In this document: in pieces, positions 62,036 through 64,000 of the stretch
Layout of the letters: every line of letters starts with the position of its first letter
Position numbering within the stretch: the first letter of the stretch is position 1
Assembly (NCBI GenBank): GCA_039720395.1
Contig: CM077834.1
Location: 6,220,607 to 6,284,606, forward strand
Length of the DNA stretch: 64,000 nucleotides
Direction: 5' to 3'
From: Liquidambar formosana
Lineage: Eukaryota; Streptophyta; Magnoliopsida; Saxifragales; Altingiaceae
The notes under the pieces: generated by a model
Database searches by the model: none
Seen by the model: only the letters and a program-made list of their open reading frames with translations
What the model was told of the DNA's origin: nothing
Translations under genes and position numbers: made by a program

Positions 62036-64000
62036 AAATGAAGGTAACAAAAAATCAAGAAAGAGAGAGAGGCGTGAGAGGGAGAGAGGCTGTGAAGGGT
62101 GAAGGGAGTTTTTGGTGTTCCACATGAGTAACAAACCACACTTCCACCGCAATCGGCAAAGCAACTAAGGTAAGAGGGAGTGAGAGAGAGAACAGAGGAT
62201 TTTTTTGGGTTTTTTAGATCTGATCTCAAATCTGATTGTTTAGAAGTAATGCCTTTCAATTTTTTGTTTGGGTTTTAGACTTATTCTTTGAGTTGGATTT
62301 GGGTCCTTAGATTTGGTTTTAGGGCCCTCCTTCATCATTATTACATTTTTTTTTTCTCTTGGGCTATCTAGGGTATATTGGTGTTGGGGGCCCTTTTTCT
62401 CACCCAAAAACTTGGTGCTCTAAGTAGCCACTTTGATAATTTATACTTAGGGCCCGCCCTGGCTATCAATAGGCCTAAAGGACCGATGGTCTCTTGTACA
62501 AGTTAGGATTCGATGTCAAGTTGTTAAAACTTAGCACTTTTTTATCTTTCAATGTTGGCCGTCCAAAAACCCATCAAATGGCTGCCATCACCTCAACACC
62601 GAATCCTAACATTGTACTCTTTGAACACTAATGTTAACACATATGCTACTAAACCTACTCTCAGAAGCAAAACTAAAAAACGGTGCAGAGGATCACCCAA
62701 AGAGCATATGGAGCACAAGGAGGTCGATATAAAAATAACATTAACCATCAAAACATACATTTGGGCAAAATTTGAACAGATTCTTATTACAGTATAACTT
62801 GGGGTAATCATGCATTGATTTTCATTTGGAAGAGAGCATAGTGGCAACAGCAGCTCACCATCTTTCAACATGCAGCATAATTCCATCAGCTGCTATGTAC
62901 TCAGACCAAATCGATTTGCCCACTCTCGACCAGTGGCTTTATTGACTCGTAATGAAGAATGTTCAGATTACCAGCGAGCAGTTCCACAGGAAAGCCCCAC
63001 CGCCACAAGGAGATTTGGAGTGATTAGATACATTTTTATGAATGATGCACATAGTCAAATGTGAAAAAAACCAAAAGATTGCCTGTCATTAAGCTGGAAA
63101 GTTCCTAGATCTCTCTTGCTTTTGCAGATAACAAATGTGTCCATCTGTGGCCCTGGAACTGAAATCACACAGATATAGACAGCAAATTTTCAAAATTTTG
63201 AAGCGCATAAACAAAGATCAAACAATCAGGCATATATAGAAATCATGCAGATAACCTCGCTAATCATAACGAAAATAAAAGCACAACACAACCACGAGAG
63301 GCAGGTACTTGAAAATCATGCTCCAAGTACATGAATAGTACAAAAGTGGAAAAAAGGAAGAATAGAAAAACCCCTCGTGCTTGTTTCATTAATACTATAA
63401 AGTTACGTACACAGAGCCAGTCAAGGCAAATGGCTACTATAGTACTGATCAAAACATCTTGGAACTACTCCAGGCAAGATATAGAGATATTGTATTAACG
63501 ACAAAGCATGGTCTATGGTCATTTATCAGTAAGGGAAGGCTACACACAAACGCACACCTGGATACTACTGGAGGATACTACCAAGACTTGTGGTACTTGA
63601 TCTGGCAATCTCTGACAACAAGGTGCAGCCACTAACTTAATAAGCCCATGTAAACAAATCCTTCTCCCTTCGTAAACATAGTGACCAATTAAAATTAGGA
63701 TTATAAGCCAAGCAAGTTTCACAGAAGCAGGAGCACACCATAATATGAGCAGAAAGAAAAATGGATCAATAATGATGGGTTTTTTTTTTTTTTTTTTTTT
63801 TTTGGCGAATCCATATTAATGTTCAGTTCTTTAAAAATCCCCTTTCAAAATACTCTACTTTAATGCTCAATCCAAGACCTTCCTCTTTAATGAATTAAAG
63901 AACAAAATCTAGAAAGGTGCTCAGCAATAGCTCTACATAACAATTCAGGAAATGACCACTATGAAAATTGTTAACATGAGCACAGAATTTAAATTTCAAA
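62036..64000. other. right-edge region, no assigned gene
   Basis: No complete gene seen. Minus-strand stretches at 62593-63010 and 63100-63170 (the latter after a good acceptor, GTGATTTCAG) and the open frame at 63540-63722 could be 3' exons or UTR of a gene entering from the right, but I recognise no family. A T run of about 23 bases lies at 63780-63802. Confidence 0.3.

Overview
This is nuclear DNA from a flowering plant, most likely a woody eudicot; I cannot name the species. Evidence: AT-rich spacers, GT-AG introns, plant-only gene families (COBRA-like, THI1, R3-MYB, 2S albumin, DUF247) and many plant-type DNA transposons. I saw no bacterial operon, CRISPR array, rRNA or free-standing tRNA gene, and no viral gene. 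I found no exotic multi-gene system. The window is ordinary gene space interleaved with an unusually well-preserved set of small DNA transposons.

Genes from left to right: the 3' exons of a TBC-domain Rab-GAP (+); a COBRA-like (COBL7-type) gene (-); DDRGK1/UFBP1, the ER anchor of UFMylation (-); the plastid thiazole synthase THI1 (-); the ER glucosyltransferase ALG6 (-); a 73-residue R3-MYB of the CPC/ETC type (-), in three tiny exons that an ORF scan misses; eIF1/SUI1 (-); a 2S albumin seed-storage protein (+); a DUF247 pseudogene (+); and a hexameric polyubiquitin gene (-). The genes are unrelated housekeeping, developmental and seed genes and do not form a pathway. DDRGK1 and ALG6 both act at the ER membrane, but nothing in the sequence links them. 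DDRGK1, eIF1 and polyubiquitin each have an intron in the 5' leader.

Two genes that are otherwise clean carry a single extra base relative to the family reading frame: COBL near 5117-5139 and DDRGK1 at 12188-12189. Each is either a real null allele or an assembly indel. The other multi-exon genes reconstruct in frame from start to stop.

Mobile DNA: three 1.4-1.5 kb Mutator-like elements (17810, 48427, 59714), each with TIRs of about 90-105 bp and a perfect 9-bp target duplication; a shorter relative (8664); two hairpin elements of about 400 bp from one family (20899, 27399), also with perfect 9-bp duplications; a 995-bp hAT-like element in the COBL intron; a second hAT-like element enclosing the DUF247 pseudogene; a tRNA-derived SINE in a Rab-GAP intron; two copies of one LINE 3' end; and several MITEs. 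One MITE lies directly upstream of the eIF1 TATA box and carries two G-boxes. Most of the remaining spacer is low-complexity or decayed repeat.
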